Made by a program: the position numbers and the translations under genes. Positions 40,742-48,932 of a stretch of 64,000 bases of DNA are shown one piece after another. The notes below the pieces were generated by a model. The model had not been told where the DNA came from. It did no database searches and saw only the letters and a list, made by a program, of their open reading frames with translations. The stretch's first letter is position 1; every line of letters begins with the position of its first letter. This stretch comes from Streptomyces kurssanovii (GTDB taxonomy: Bacteria > Actinomycetota > Actinomycetes > Streptomycetales > Streptomycetaceae): the NCBI RefSeq assembly GCF_014649695.1, contig NZ_BMTN01000001.1, positions 558,001 through 622,000 of the forward strand, given 5' to 3'.

Positions 40742-42832
40742 ATGATCGAGAACGTTGGCAAAGGGCGTACCTGGGTTCTTTCCGGTCCCACGAGCAGCTA
40801 CGCCCTCCACCTCACCGACGCGGACGAGGTGGTGCACCTCCACTGGGGCGGGCGCATCACGGCCGCCGCCGCGGAGGCCCTCGCGGCCGAGGGCCCGCCG
40901 CCGTACCGTCCCTTCGAGTCGCCTCTCGACGGCCGCGAGGAGTACCCCGTCGAAGGCGGCCCGCGCTTCGTGCGCCCGGCACTGTCCGTCAGGACCGAGA
41001 GCGTCCGCGGCACGCAATGGACCTTCGCCGGCTGGACCGCCGAGGACGATGAGCTGAGGCTGCGCTTCCGTGACGAGCTGGTGGGCCTGGGCCTGACCCT
41101 CCACTACCGCATGCGCCGCGACAGCGATGTGATCGAACGCTGGGTCACCGTCGCCCACGAGGGCACCGGGCCGGACCTCGAACTGCTGCGGGCCGATGCC
41201 GCCGCCTGGACGCTGCCGCTGCGGGAGGGATGGCGGCTCTCCCAGCTGCACGGCCGCTGGGCAGCCGAGTCGCGCCTCGTGCGCGACACGCTCCCGTACG
41301 GGGAGACGGCGATCGGCAGCCGGCGTGGTCACACCGGCCACCAGCACCTGCCCTGGGTCGCCCTGGACGCGGAAGGCGCCACCGAGGAGCACGGCGAGGT
41401 GTACGGCTGCGCCCTCGGCTGGTCCGGATCGTGGCGGATCTCCGTGCAGCGGCTGCCGGACGGGGCCGTACAGATCACCGGAGGGGCGGGACACGACGAC
41501 TCGGGGCTCCTGCGGCTCGCCCCGGGCGGGACGTACACCTCGCCCGTCTTCGCCGGACTCCGGAGCAAGGGGGGCTTCGGCGGGGCGAGCAGGGCGTGGC
41601 ACGCATGGCAGCTGGCCCACGTGATTCCCGGCGCCGCCCAGGTGCGGCCGGTGCTCTACAACTCGTGGGAGGCCACCGGCTTCGACATCTCGCAGCGGCA
41701 GCAGTCGGCGCTCGCCCGGCGGGCCGCCGCGATGGGGGTCGAGCTGTTCGTCGTGGACGACGGCTGGTTCGGGCGGCGCACCGGCGAACGGTCCGGGCTC
41801 GGCGACTGGACACCGAACCCGGACCGCTTTCCCGGAGGGCTGGGACCGCTGGCCGCCGAAGTCCACGCGCTCGGTATGCAGTTCGGCATCTGGGTGGAGC
41901 CGGAGATGGTCAACGAGGACAGTGACCTCTACCGGGCGCATCCCGACTGGGTCCAGCACCGTCCGGGACGGACGAGAACCGAATTCCGCAACCAGCTGGT
42001 GCTCAACCTCGCGCGCGAAGACGTACGGGCGTACCTGTGGGAGCAGCTCGACACACTGCTCTCCGGCACGCCCGTCGACTACGTGAAGTGGGACTTCAAC
42101 CGCTGCTTCACCGATGCGGGCTGGCCCGGGGAGCCGTACCCGCAGAAGCTCTGGACCGAGCACGTCGAAGGCTTCTGCGGCCTGCTGGACCGGCTGCGGG
42201 CGGCGCATCCCACCGTCGCCTTCGAGTCCTGCTCCGGCGGGGGAGGCAGGATCGATCTGGGGGTCCTCGCCCGCACCGACCAGGTGTGGACATCGGACAA
42301 CACGGACCCGCTGGACCGGCTGGCCGTCCAGCACGGCTTCAGCCAGCTGCACCCGGCCCGGGTCATGGCGGCCTGGGTCACCGACAGCCCCCACGTCCAG
42401 CTGAACGGTCGCCGCAGCAGTCTGCGGTTCCGGTTCGTGAGCGCCATGGCCGGAGTGTAGGGCGTCGGGGGAGACCTCTCGGCATGGAGCGAGGCGGAGC
42501 TGGCCGAGGCGCGCGACTGGGTCCGGCTCTACAAGGAGATCAGGCCGCTGGTCCAGCACGGCGAGCTGTACCGGCTGCGGGCCCCCGAGGGGGGTCTCAG
42601 CGCCGTGCAGTACGTACGGGGCGAGGAGACGGTGGTGCTCGCGCTGCTCCAGGCCCAGCGCTACGGCGAGCGGCCGCCGGCGCTCCGGCTGCGTGGTGTC
42701 GAGGCGACGGCTGCCTACGTGTGCGCGGACACCGGAAAGGTCCACCAGGGCGGGGTGCTGCTTCACCACGGAATTCACACCGGGCTGAAGGGCGATTTCG
42801 ACGCCACGGTGATCCGGCTACGGCGGATGTGA
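40742..42832 (+). pseudogene. Alpha-galactosidase (GH36) interrupted by an in-frame amber codon
   Basis: The reading frame encodes 696 residues but has TAG at 42458-42460 (codon 573). Both sides of it are coding: before it, ISxxQQSALARRAA, VVDDGWFGRR, the nucleophile in YVKWDFN (Asp451), ESCSGGGGRID and acid/base in TSDNTD (Asp519); after it GVGGDLSAWSEAELAEA and 120 residues of the C-terminal beta-domain. Relatives, as I recall, read AGVLGVGGDL, so TAG probably replaces TTG by one base. The truncated 572-residue protein would keep both catalytic residues but lose the beta-sandwich. Sequencing error, recent null mutation or amber readthrough are all possible. Intact, it would cleave terminal alpha-galactosides. 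Confidence 0.88.
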
Positions 42833-43285
42833 TCACGGCCTCAATTCGACTTACCGGTAAGGGACCGGCGGGAATTGCGAAACGGGCACGGCGGCCGACG
42901 GTGAAACGGAAACGGCGGCGCGCGGAAGGCAAGGGGGAAGGGGATGGAAGGAGCCCCTGGCCGGGCAGCTGGAAGTGACCGGTCTCACGGCTCTCGTCGC
43001 CAGGCGGCGAAGTAGGGCAAGAGTGGCGGGATTTGATGGGCAAGTGCGGGACTAGGTGGCTAAATGCTACTTCTGTCCGAAATAGCTGGTTGTGCATAAC
43101 GTGCCCCGTAACAAGGGGAGATGGGTTCCGGCTCGTGAGCAGCGTCATATCCGTGACGTTCCGTGGCCGGGGTGCTGGCGTGAATTCCGTTGTCGGCAAG
43201 GTGATTGGCCCTCTCTTGTCGACGGAGGGTGACCGGGAATCCGCAGGGGGCGGGGCTGCGGTCATTGATCGTGGAAAATCGCGGC

Positions 43286-43315
43286 TTGTCCCACGCTGCC
43301 CGACTCGCCTACGGT
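43286..43315 (+). promoter_or_regulatory. Promoter of the c-di-AMP riboswitch / M23 hydrolase transcript
   Basis: TTGTCC (43286-43291), an 18-base spacer and TACGGT (43310-43315) match the Streptomyces vegetative pattern. The predicted start near 43322 is just upstream of the riboswitch P1 stem. Confidence 0.55.
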
Positions 43316-43334
43316 CACGCTCAATCCGGACGGA

Positions 43335-43503
43335 CCGCCTAATCCTGCCGCCGCCCGGAATTCGAACCTATCCACGCGTGGCAGGAGCGGGGGACCCAGG
43401 TAGTACGCCGTATCCGGATAATCCGGACGGCTTGGGGTGAAGTCGCACCAAGTGCGCGACCGGGCATCTCCAGCCCGAACCCGACAGCTCACCTCGTAGG
43501 CGC
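43335..43503 (+). promoter_or_regulatory. ydaO/yuaA (cyclic di-AMP) riboswitch
   Basis: Conserved blocks of the ydaO aptamer occur in order: CCTAATCCTGCC (43338-43349), GCGGGGGACCCAGGTA (about 43389-43404), GGGGTGAAGTCGC (about 43434-43446) and CCCGAACCCGACAGCT (43474-43489), ending ACCTCGTAGGCG. GCCTA near 43337 pairs with TAGGC at 43497-43501 to close P1. In Actinobacteria this OFF-switch class sits before cell-wall hydrolase genes such as rpfA and NlpC/M23 enzymes, turning them down when c-di-AMP is high. Here it lies 17 bases before an M23 endopeptidase start. Confidence 0.92.
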
Positions 43504-43519
43504 CGGAGAGGAATGCGCC

Positions 43520-44437
43520 ATGCCCGCGAAGGGTAAGCACCGCCGTCCCAAGGCCAACCCGATCACCCGCGGCTTCGTCGTCGCCGGTACGGGTGGCGCC
43601 GCCATCGCGCTCCCGCTGTTCGGCGCCACCACGGCCAACGCCGCCCCGGCGGCGGCCCCGGCCGTGACGGAGAAGGCCGCCGCGGCTCCGGCCTCCGCGC
43701 CTGCTGCCGCCCAGGCCGCCAAGAAGGCCCCGAAGACGTACACGGTCGTCGCCGGGGACTACCTGTCGAAGATCGCCGAGGAGCAGGACGTCCGCGGAGG
43801 CTGGAAGCAGCTCTTCAACGACAACCGCCGTGTCATCGGTGCCGACCCGTCGCTGATCCACCCGGGTCTGGAGCTGACGATCGGCGCGAAGAGCAAGGCG
43901 AAGAACGACCCGGAGCCCCGCTCCGAGTCGCAGACCCGCCCGTCGCGCGACGACTCGCGGTCCGCCGCGCCAAAGGCCGAGGCTCCGCAGGCGAAGGCTC
44001 CCGCCAAGGAGGCCGCGCCCGCTTCGTCCGGTTCCGGCTTCAGCGCCCCCGTGGACGCGGGCGTCACCACCCCGTACCGGGCCTCGGGTGCCATGTGGTC
44101 CAGCGGTTACCACACCGGTGTCGACTTCGCCGCCGCCTCCGGCAGCTCCGTCAAGGCCATCGGCGCGGGTACCGTCGTCTCCGCCGGCTGGGGTGGTGCG
44201 TACGGCAACGAGGTCGTCATCCAGCACACGGACGGCACCTATTCCCAGTACGCCCACCTCTCCTCGCTCGCCGTCTCCAGCGGCCAGTCGGTGACCGGTG
44301 GTCAGCAGATCGGGCTGTCCGGTTCGACCGGCAACTCCTCCGGTCCGCACCTGCACTTCGAGGTCCGCACCGGCCCCTCCTACGGTTCGGACATCGACCC
44401 GCTGGCCTACCTGCGCGAGCACGGCGTCTCCCTCTGA
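43520..44437 (+). CDS. Secreted LysM/M23 peptidoglycan endopeptidase
   Basis: 305 residues. A twin-Arg-like basic start (RRPKANPITRG) and a hydrophobic run end at ATTANA-AP, a probable signal cleavage site near residue 42. LysM follows at about 72-121 (TYTVVAGDYLSKIAEEQ...HPGLELTI). A low-complexity Ala/Lys/Pro linker leads to the M23 domain (about 175-300), with zinc ligands His198 and Asp202 in HTGVD and His279 in HLHFE, plus His246. It cleaves peptide cross-links of peptidoglycan, anchored by LysM. GGAGAGG lies 8 bases before the ATG. It is controlled by the c-di-AMP riboswitch directly upstream. Confidence 0.95.
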   Translation: MPAKGKHRRPKANPITRGFVVAGTGGAAIALPLFGATTANAAPAAAPAVTEKAAAAPASAPAAAQAAKKAPKTYTVVAGDYLSKIAEEQDVRGGWKQLFNDNRRVIGADPSLIHPGLELTIGAKSKAKNDPEPRSESQTRPSRDDSRSAAPKAEAPQAKAPAKEAAPASSGSGFSAPVDAGVTTPYRASGAMWSSGYHTGVDFAAASGSSVKAIGAGTVVSAGWGGAYGNEVVIQHTDGTYSQYAHLSSLAVSSGQSVTGGQQIGLSGSTGNSSGPHLHFEVRTGPSYGSDIDPLAYLREHGVSL

Positions 44438-44468
44438 GTCGTCCCGCCGCACGCCGTTCGCCGGCAAG

Positions 44469-44500
44469 TCCCCGTTCCGCTTCAGGCGGAGCGGGGGCTT
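44469..44500 (+). terminator. Terminator of the M23 hydrolase gene
   Basis: CCCCGTTCCGC, loop TTCAG, then GCGGAGCGGGGG (one G-T wobble in RNA) followed by CTT, 30 bases after the stop codon. A typical intrinsic terminator. Confidence 0.75.
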
Positions 44501-44607
44501 CCGCGTATTCCGGCTTGGCCGAAACGTGACAGGTGGTAAAGATCACGGCGCGTCAACCCCTCCTTACGGTCGCGTAGGTCACATCCGTGAAGGAAAGATG
44601 TGCTCTC

Positions 44608-45399
44608 GTGGCAGACGATTCGAGAACAGAGAACAGTGGCGCATTCGGGTCGTACGCGGCGATCGGTGACAGCTTCACCGAGGGCGTGGGGGACCCGGGG
44701 CCCGACGGGAGATTCGTCGGATGGGCGGACCGGTTCGCCGTCCTGCTCGCCGACCGGATGCCGGAGCACTCCTTCCGGTACGCCAACCTCGCCGTGCGCG
44801 GCCGCCTCCTCGACCAGATCGTCGAGGAGCAGGTGCCGAGGGCGCGCGAGCTCGCGCCGGACCTGGTGACCTTCTGCGCCGGCGGCAACGACATCATCCG
44901 GCCGGGCTCCGACCCCGACGACGTCGCGGAACGCTTCGAACGCGCGGTGGCCGACCTCGCCGCCTCCGTCGGCACCGTCATGGTGACCACCGGTTTCGAC
45001 ACCCGGGACGTGCCGGTCCTGCGGCATCTGCGCGGCAAGATCGCCACGTACACCGCCCACGTACGGGCCATCGCCGACCGGTACGACTGCCCCGTGCTGG
45101 ACCTGTGGTCGCTCAAGTCCGTCCAGGACCGGCGTGCTTGGGACGCCGACCGGCTCCACCTGTCACCCGAGGGGCACACCAGGGTCGCGCTGCGCGCCGC
45201 ACAGGTCCTCGGGATCGAGGTGCCCGCCGATCCCGATCAGCCGTGGCCGCCGCTGCCCCCGCGAGGGACGTTCGAGGTGCGCCGGGACGACATCCAGTGG
45301 GCACGCGAGTATCTGGTGCCCTGGATCGGGCGACGGCTCCGCGGCGAGAGCTCCGGCGATCATGTGGAGGCCAAGCGCCCCGACCTGCTGCCGCTCTGA
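44608..45399 (+). CDS. SGNH/GDSL-type hydrolase (esterase/lipase family)
   Basis: 263 residues from GTG 44608, which follows GAAGGAAAG (44589-44597); an in-frame GTG at 44587 lies before that ribosome site and is unlikely. Block I is AAIGDSFTEGVGD with the catalytic Ser near residue 22, block III is CAGGNDI and block V is DRLHLSPEGH with the Asp/His pair. No signal peptide is visible, so it is probably cytoplasmic. The acyl or acetyl ester substrate is unknown. The C-terminal 50 residues are a family-specific extension rich in Arg and Trp. Confidence 0.9.
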   Translation: MADDSRTENSGAFGSYAAIGDSFTEGVGDPGPDGRFVGWADRFAVLLADRMPEHSFRYANLAVRGRLLDQIVEEQVPRARELAPDLVTFCAGGNDIIRPGSDPDDVAERFERAVADLAASVGTVMVTTGFDTRDVPVLRHLRGKIATYTAHVRAIADRYDCPVLDLWSLKSVQDRRAWDADRLHLSPEGHTRVALRAAQVLGIEVPADPDQPWPPLPPRGTFEVRRDDIQWAREYLVPWIGRRLRGESSGDHVEAKRPDLLPL

Positions 45400-45430
45400 G
45401 GCGCACGGCGGCCCGGGCCCGCGGTGGCCC

Positions 45431-45514
45431 GGACCGCCGAGACGGCGTGGGTGCGCCCGGACCGCCTGGCCCGGGCCGCCGGGACGGCGCGGGTGAGCCC
45501 GGACCGCCTGGCCC
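45431..45514. repeat. Tandem 42-bp repeat, two copies
   Basis: Two adjacent units with a 42-base period (about 45431-45472 and 45473-45514) share GCCGACGGCG-like centres and GCCCGGACCGCCTGGCCC ends, with a few mismatches. They lie between the GDSL hydrolase and the end of the radical SAM gene. No function is apparent. Confidence 0.5.
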
Positions 45515-45691
45515 TGACCGGACGACCTTTCCGGGCGCGCGCAACCGGCGTCTCGTCGGAGCGCGTGTCGATGGTTGCGACGTCAGAAGTCCTTGCCCGC
45601 CAAGGCCGTACGGGTCGAGCCGTGCGGCCGGGAGGATCAGGAACCGTTCCATGCCGGATGAGATCACCCTGCGCCCCTCACCGCCGACGAT

Positions 45692-46666
45692 CTACTCCAT
45701 GCTCCGCGCGGAGCGGCCCGGCGGCGCACCGATGTGGGTGCGGGTCGACGACATGGGCCCCGACCGGTCTCCTGAGCGACCGGACCGGTCCTGGCCGAGG
45801 GGGGTGGACGGGGAGGCCGGGGGAGTCGGCGACGGGATCCGTTCGAGGACTCCGCCGGCGAAGACGTCGTACAGCGGCAGCGTCTCCAGGTGGACGTACC
45901 CGATGTGGCAGTCGCACAGGGCGAGGGGGCAGGCACGGGGGCGCAGTGCGCGGCGGTACGAGCCGTCGTAGAGATTGCCGAGCTCCGCGCGGACGAAGTG
46001 GCAGCGGCGCACGGTCCCCTCGCCGTCCACCGAGACGACACTCTCGCCCGTGCGGCACGGCAGCCCCGCGGAGCGGTGCGCGTGGCGGCTGTAGGGGAAG
46101 AGCGGATCCAGCTCCGTCCAGGCCTGTGCCTCCACGTCGGAGAGCTCGTGTCCCTCGGGCGCGTTCACCCACAGATAGATATGGCCGGGCAGGTCGGCGC
46201 GGAGCCTGCGCGCCTCCTCGAGATGGCCGGGGAAGCCGACGATGCCCACGCTGAAACGGATCTCCCGCCGTATCAGATCCCGGCATTTGCTGATGAACCG
46301 GTCATAAGGTGTCTGGCCGGGATGGTAGGTGCACCACAGGGCGAGGGTCTCCGGAGACGCCTCCGCCAGCCAGTCGGTCCGGCAGCTCAGATTCGTCTGG
46401 ATCGCGACCCGGCGGATGTGCGGCACGTGCGACAACTCCGTCAGTGTCCGCCGGTACCAGGAGCGGACCAGGCCCTCTCCCCACGGCGTGAACAGGACCG
46501 ACAGCCGGTCTCCGGTCTGCGCGGCGGCCCACCCCGCGAAGCGCTCCAGCGCGGCACGGTCCGCGCGCAGCTGCTCCCGGCTGTCGCGGCGCTTCGCGAA
46601 CGGACAGTAGGGGCAGTCGTAGTCGCAGGACGACAACGGGCCCCGGTACAGCACGGTCAGATCCAT
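45692..46666 (-). CDS. STM4011-type radical SAM protein
   Basis: 324 residues. The N-terminal CxxxCxxC motif is CDYDCPYC (Cys14, Cys18, Cys21), followed by LSVLFTPWGEGL as the SAM-binding region. Near the C-terminus are more cysteines (RRCHF and ACPLALCDCHIGYVH), which may hold a second cluster. YLWVNAPEGHELSD is a distinctive block. It is the last gene of a five-gene operon matching the order of Salmonella STM4011-STM4015 by family. The final ~45 residues (Pro/Ser/Arg-rich) look like a poorly conserved tail reaching into intergenic sequence. It starts 8 bases after the partner radical SAM gene ends. The reaction is unknown. Confidence 0.85.
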   Translation of the reverse strand: MDLTVLYRGPLSSCDYDCPYCPFAKRRDSREQLRADRAALERFAGWAAAQTGDRLSVLFTPWGEGLVRSWYRRTLTELSHVPHIRRVAIQTNLSCRTDWLAEASPETLALWCTYHPGQTPYDRFISKCRDLIRREIRFSVGIVGFPGHLEEARRLRADLPGHIYLWVNAPEGHELSDVEAQAWTELDPLFPYSRHAHRSAGLPCRTGESVVSVDGEGTVRRCHFVRAELGNLYDGSYRRALRPRACPLALCDCHIGYVHLETLPLYDVFAGGVLERIPSPTPPASPSTPLGQDRSGRSGDRSGPMSSTRTHIGAPPGRSARSME

Positions 46667-46674
46667 GGACCCGC

Positions 46675-48063
46675 TCACTTCAGCTCGTACGAGGCCATGG
46701 CCGCCCGGACCGTGGGCGAGAACAGCTCGGGGCCCAGGGCGTCCGAATGAGCGAGCCCTTCGGGCGACAGCCTCAGCCGCCCGGGCGCGGCGGCCGTGTC
46801 GAGCCAGCCGCGGGCGGCGAACCGCTCCAGCTCCGCGGCGAAATGGCCGGCGGGAACCGCGCCGAACCGCTCGCGGTAGCCGGCCACGTCCATCCCCTCG
46901 GCCTGAAGCAGCGACTGGAGAAGGTGCCGGCGGCGTGCCTCGTCCTCGTCGACCCGCCGGCCCACCTCCGCCCGGGAGAAATCCTCCGTCGTCGTGAAGT
47001 CGTCGATGATGCGGCGTATCTCGCCCATGTCGACGGCGTAGTCGAAGGAGTAGTGGAGGGCCGAGGTGTAGGAGCGGGCGCCACAGCCCAGACCGATCAT
47101 GCCGTCCGTCTGGCAGGCGTGGTCGTCGGAGGCCGAGGGGGGCGCGCCCCTGCGGCGGAACATACGCATGGACACCTGCTCGTAACCGCGGGCGAGGAGA
47201 TGATCGCGGCCCGAGCGGTACAGACGCAGCCGCTGCTCGTCCCAGGCGGCGTCGCCCGCCGCGCCCAGCCGGCCCAGACCGGTCAGCGGGCGCACGTAGA
47301 GCGGGTAAAGATACAGCTCCTCCGGCTCCCAGCCGAGGGCGGCGTCGAGCGACGAGAGCCACGTTCGTTCGGTCTGACCGTCGATGCCGTAGATGAGGTC
47401 GATGTTGAGGACGGGGATCCCCGCCTCCCGTATCCGCCCGAGGGCGGCCTCCACATCGGCACGGCGCTGCGGTCGCACCGCGGCCCTCGCCTCCGCGTCG
47501 ACGAAACTCTGCACGCCGATGCTGACCCTGGTCGTGCCGCGTTCGGCGAGCACGGCCAGCCGGTCCGCGGTCGCCGTGGCCGGCGACGTCTCCACCGACA
47601 ACGGCACCGCGGTCAGGTCGGCGCCCATCCGCTTCTCCGCGATGTCGCAGAGCCGCTCCAGTTCCGCGGCCGTCAGGAACGTCGGCGTGCCGCCGCCGAA
47701 CGCGGCCGCCGCGAACCGCACCGGGATGCCGTCCCCGAGGGCCTCGCGCACGGCGACCGCCTGGCGGTCGAGCGCGTCGAGGTAGCGCCCGGTCAGCTCG
47801 TCAGGGGCGCCGATCCTGGTGAAGAGGTTGCAGAAACCGCACCGGACCTCGCAGAACGGGATGTGCAGATACAGCGAGAGAGCGTCCTTGGGCTCCCGTG
47901 CCCATAGTTCGCGCAGCGCCGGCCGGTCCTCGAGGGGCCGGTAGGCCGTCTTGTGCGGATAGGCGTAGACGTAGCTCTGGTACGGGCGCGGAGAGCCGGG
48001 GCCGGAGAGGGCTGCGGGGGCTGTCGCCGGGGCTGTCACGGGGGGCGACGCGGGGGTGCTCAT
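46675..48063 (-). CDS. STM4012-type radical SAM protein (HemW/HemN-like)
   Basis: 462 residues. The cluster motif is LHIPFCEVRCGFCNLFTR (Cys71, Cys75, Cys78), where the coproporphyrinogen-oxidase family has CxxxCxYC. AAFGGGTPTFL and VSIGVQSFVD are HemW/HemN-type blocks, and IDLIYGIDGQT continues the barrel. A C-terminal winged-helix-like domain (about 380-460) resembles the HemN_C region. It is not a standard HemW: the sequence is diverged and the gene sits in the STM4011-4015-type operon. ATG overlaps the upstream stop (ATGA). Its substrate is unknown; a radical step on a peptide, a lipid or heme-related compound is possible. Confidence 0.87.
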   Translation of the reverse strand: MSTPASPPVTAPATAPAALSGPGSPRPYQSYVYAYPHKTAYRPLEDRPALRELWAREPKDALSLYLHIPFCEVRCGFCNLFTRIGAPDELTGRYLDALDRQAVAVREALGDGIPVRFAAAAFGGGTPTFLTAAELERLCDIAEKRMGADLTAVPLSVETSPATATADRLAVLAERGTTRVSIGVQSFVDAEARAAVRPQRRADVEAALGRIREAGIPVLNIDLIYGIDGQTERTWLSSLDAALGWEPEELYLYPLYVRPLTGLGRLGAAGDAAWDEQRLRLYRSGRDHLLARGYEQVSMRMFRRRGAPPSASDDHACQTDGMIGLGCGARSYTSALHYSFDYAVDMGEIRRIIDDFTTTEDFSRAEVGRRVDEDEARRRHLLQSLLQAEGMDVAGYRERFGAVPAGHFAAELERFAARGWLDTAAAPGRLRLSPEGLAHSDALGPELFSPTVRAAMASYELK

Positions 48064-48932
48064 GCGGAGGCCTCAAGGAAGAAGTGGGCGTAGGGGACGG
48101 TCCAGACGGCCTCGTGGCCGAGGCGGTGGCCGGTGAAACCACCGTCGCCGTACGCCGTCCCGTGGTCGGAGCAGACGATCGCGAAGCACCGGCGGCGGCT
48201 GCTCGCGGCAGCGAACAGACGCCCGATGTGACGGTCGACGTACTCGAGCGCCGCGGCGTGCGTCTCCCGGGAGTCACCGTCGGCCCGGGTCGCCCCCGGC
48301 AGGTGGAACCAGTTGGGCTGGTGCAGGGAGGGCACGTTGACGAACAGGAACAGCCTGCGCTCGCGCGGCAGGGAGGCCACGACCTCCTCCGCCCGTTCCA
48401 CCTGCGCCTCGAAGGACGTCGGGGAGGCGACGGAGAACGAGGGCTCCCAGTGGCTCTCCTGGAACATCCCCGGCAGCACGGACCCGAGCGGGCCCTGCTT
48501 GTTGAAGAATCCGACACCGCCGATGCACACCGTGCGGTAGCCGGCCCCGGCCAGGGCGGAGACGAGGTCGGGGGTGTCGAAGACGAACGTGCGCCCGGCG
48601 GTGGTCTCACTGCCGGCGAAACGGGCGGCGAACAGCCTCGGATGGGGCCCCTGTTCGGCCGGCGTGGGCAGGAACCCGGCGAACATCGCCTGATGGGAGG
48701 CGTACGTGAAGCTGCCGGGCGCGTGGCGCTTCTCCCAGGCGCCGCCCGGGAGATGACGGGCCAGGTTCGGGAGCCGGCCGGCGGCGGCCAGTTCGGCGGC
48801 GACGTCGAAACGCAGGGTGTCGAGCGTGACGAGCAGCAGGTCGTCCCGCCCCACGACCTCGTTCATGTCGGGGGTGCCGGACGGGGCTGCGGCGTCCCGG
48901 CCGCGTCCGGCGGTGATGTCAGGGTGTTGCAC
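48060..48932 (-). CDS. STM4013-type alkaline-phosphatase-superfamily hydrolase
   Basis: 290 residues from GTG 48932, preceded by GAGGAA 8 bases upstream; ATG 48866 is an alternative with no ribosome site. The fold is alkaline phosphatase/sulfatase-like: LLVTLDTLRFDVAAE gives the first metal Asp, GSFTYASHQAMFAGFLP the region of the nucleophile Thr/Ser, IVCSDHGTAYG and TGHRLGHEAVW the second metal site. Phosphatases, sulfatases and phosphoglycerol transferases share it; here no membrane segment is present. The start overlaps the ATP-grasp gene by 14 bases and the stop overlaps the HemW-like gene. Confidence 0.83.
   Translation of the reverse strand: MQHPDITAGRGRDAAAPSGTPDMNEVVGRDDLLLVTLDTLRFDVAAELAAAGRLPNLARHLPGGAWEKRHAPGSFTYASHQAMFAGFLPTPAEQGPHPRLFAARFAGSETTAGRTFVFDTPDLVSALAGAGYRTVCIGGVGFFNKQGPLGSVLPGMFQESHWEPSFSVASPTSFEAQVERAEEVVASLPRERRLFLFVNVPSLHQPNWFHLPGATRADGDSRETHAAALEYVDRHIGRLFAAASSRRRCFAIVCSDHGTAYGDGGFTGHRLGHEAVWTVPYAHFFLEASA

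Larger units (their letters stand above)
42833..43519. other. 687-bp intergenic region with promoter and c-di-AMP riboswitch
   Basis: No coding sequence is credible. The first 450 bases have lower G+C than the rest of the window and include a 12-bp palindrome CTTACCGGTAAG (42850-42861) and a small CCCCG/CGGGG-like hairpin near 43101-43115. The promoter (43286-43315) and the ydaO-type riboswitch (43335-43503) of the wall hydrolase occupy the end. The length of untranslated DNA fits a long regulated leader. Confidence 0.7.

Noticed and set aside
39731-42778. 1015-codon minus-strand frame including the tyrosine phosphatase
   Set aside because: Only the last 270 codons (from GTG 40543, with AAGGAG) are the phosphatase; the rest is antisense to the alpha-galactosidase gene.
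43033-43440. 135-codon frame upstream of the M23 hydrolase
   Set aside because: It runs through the promoter and c-di-AMP riboswitch, whose conserved RNA blocks explain the sequence.
46747-47907. 386-codon plus-strand frame opposite the HemW-like gene
   Set aside because: Antisense shadow; radical SAM motifs are on the minus strand.
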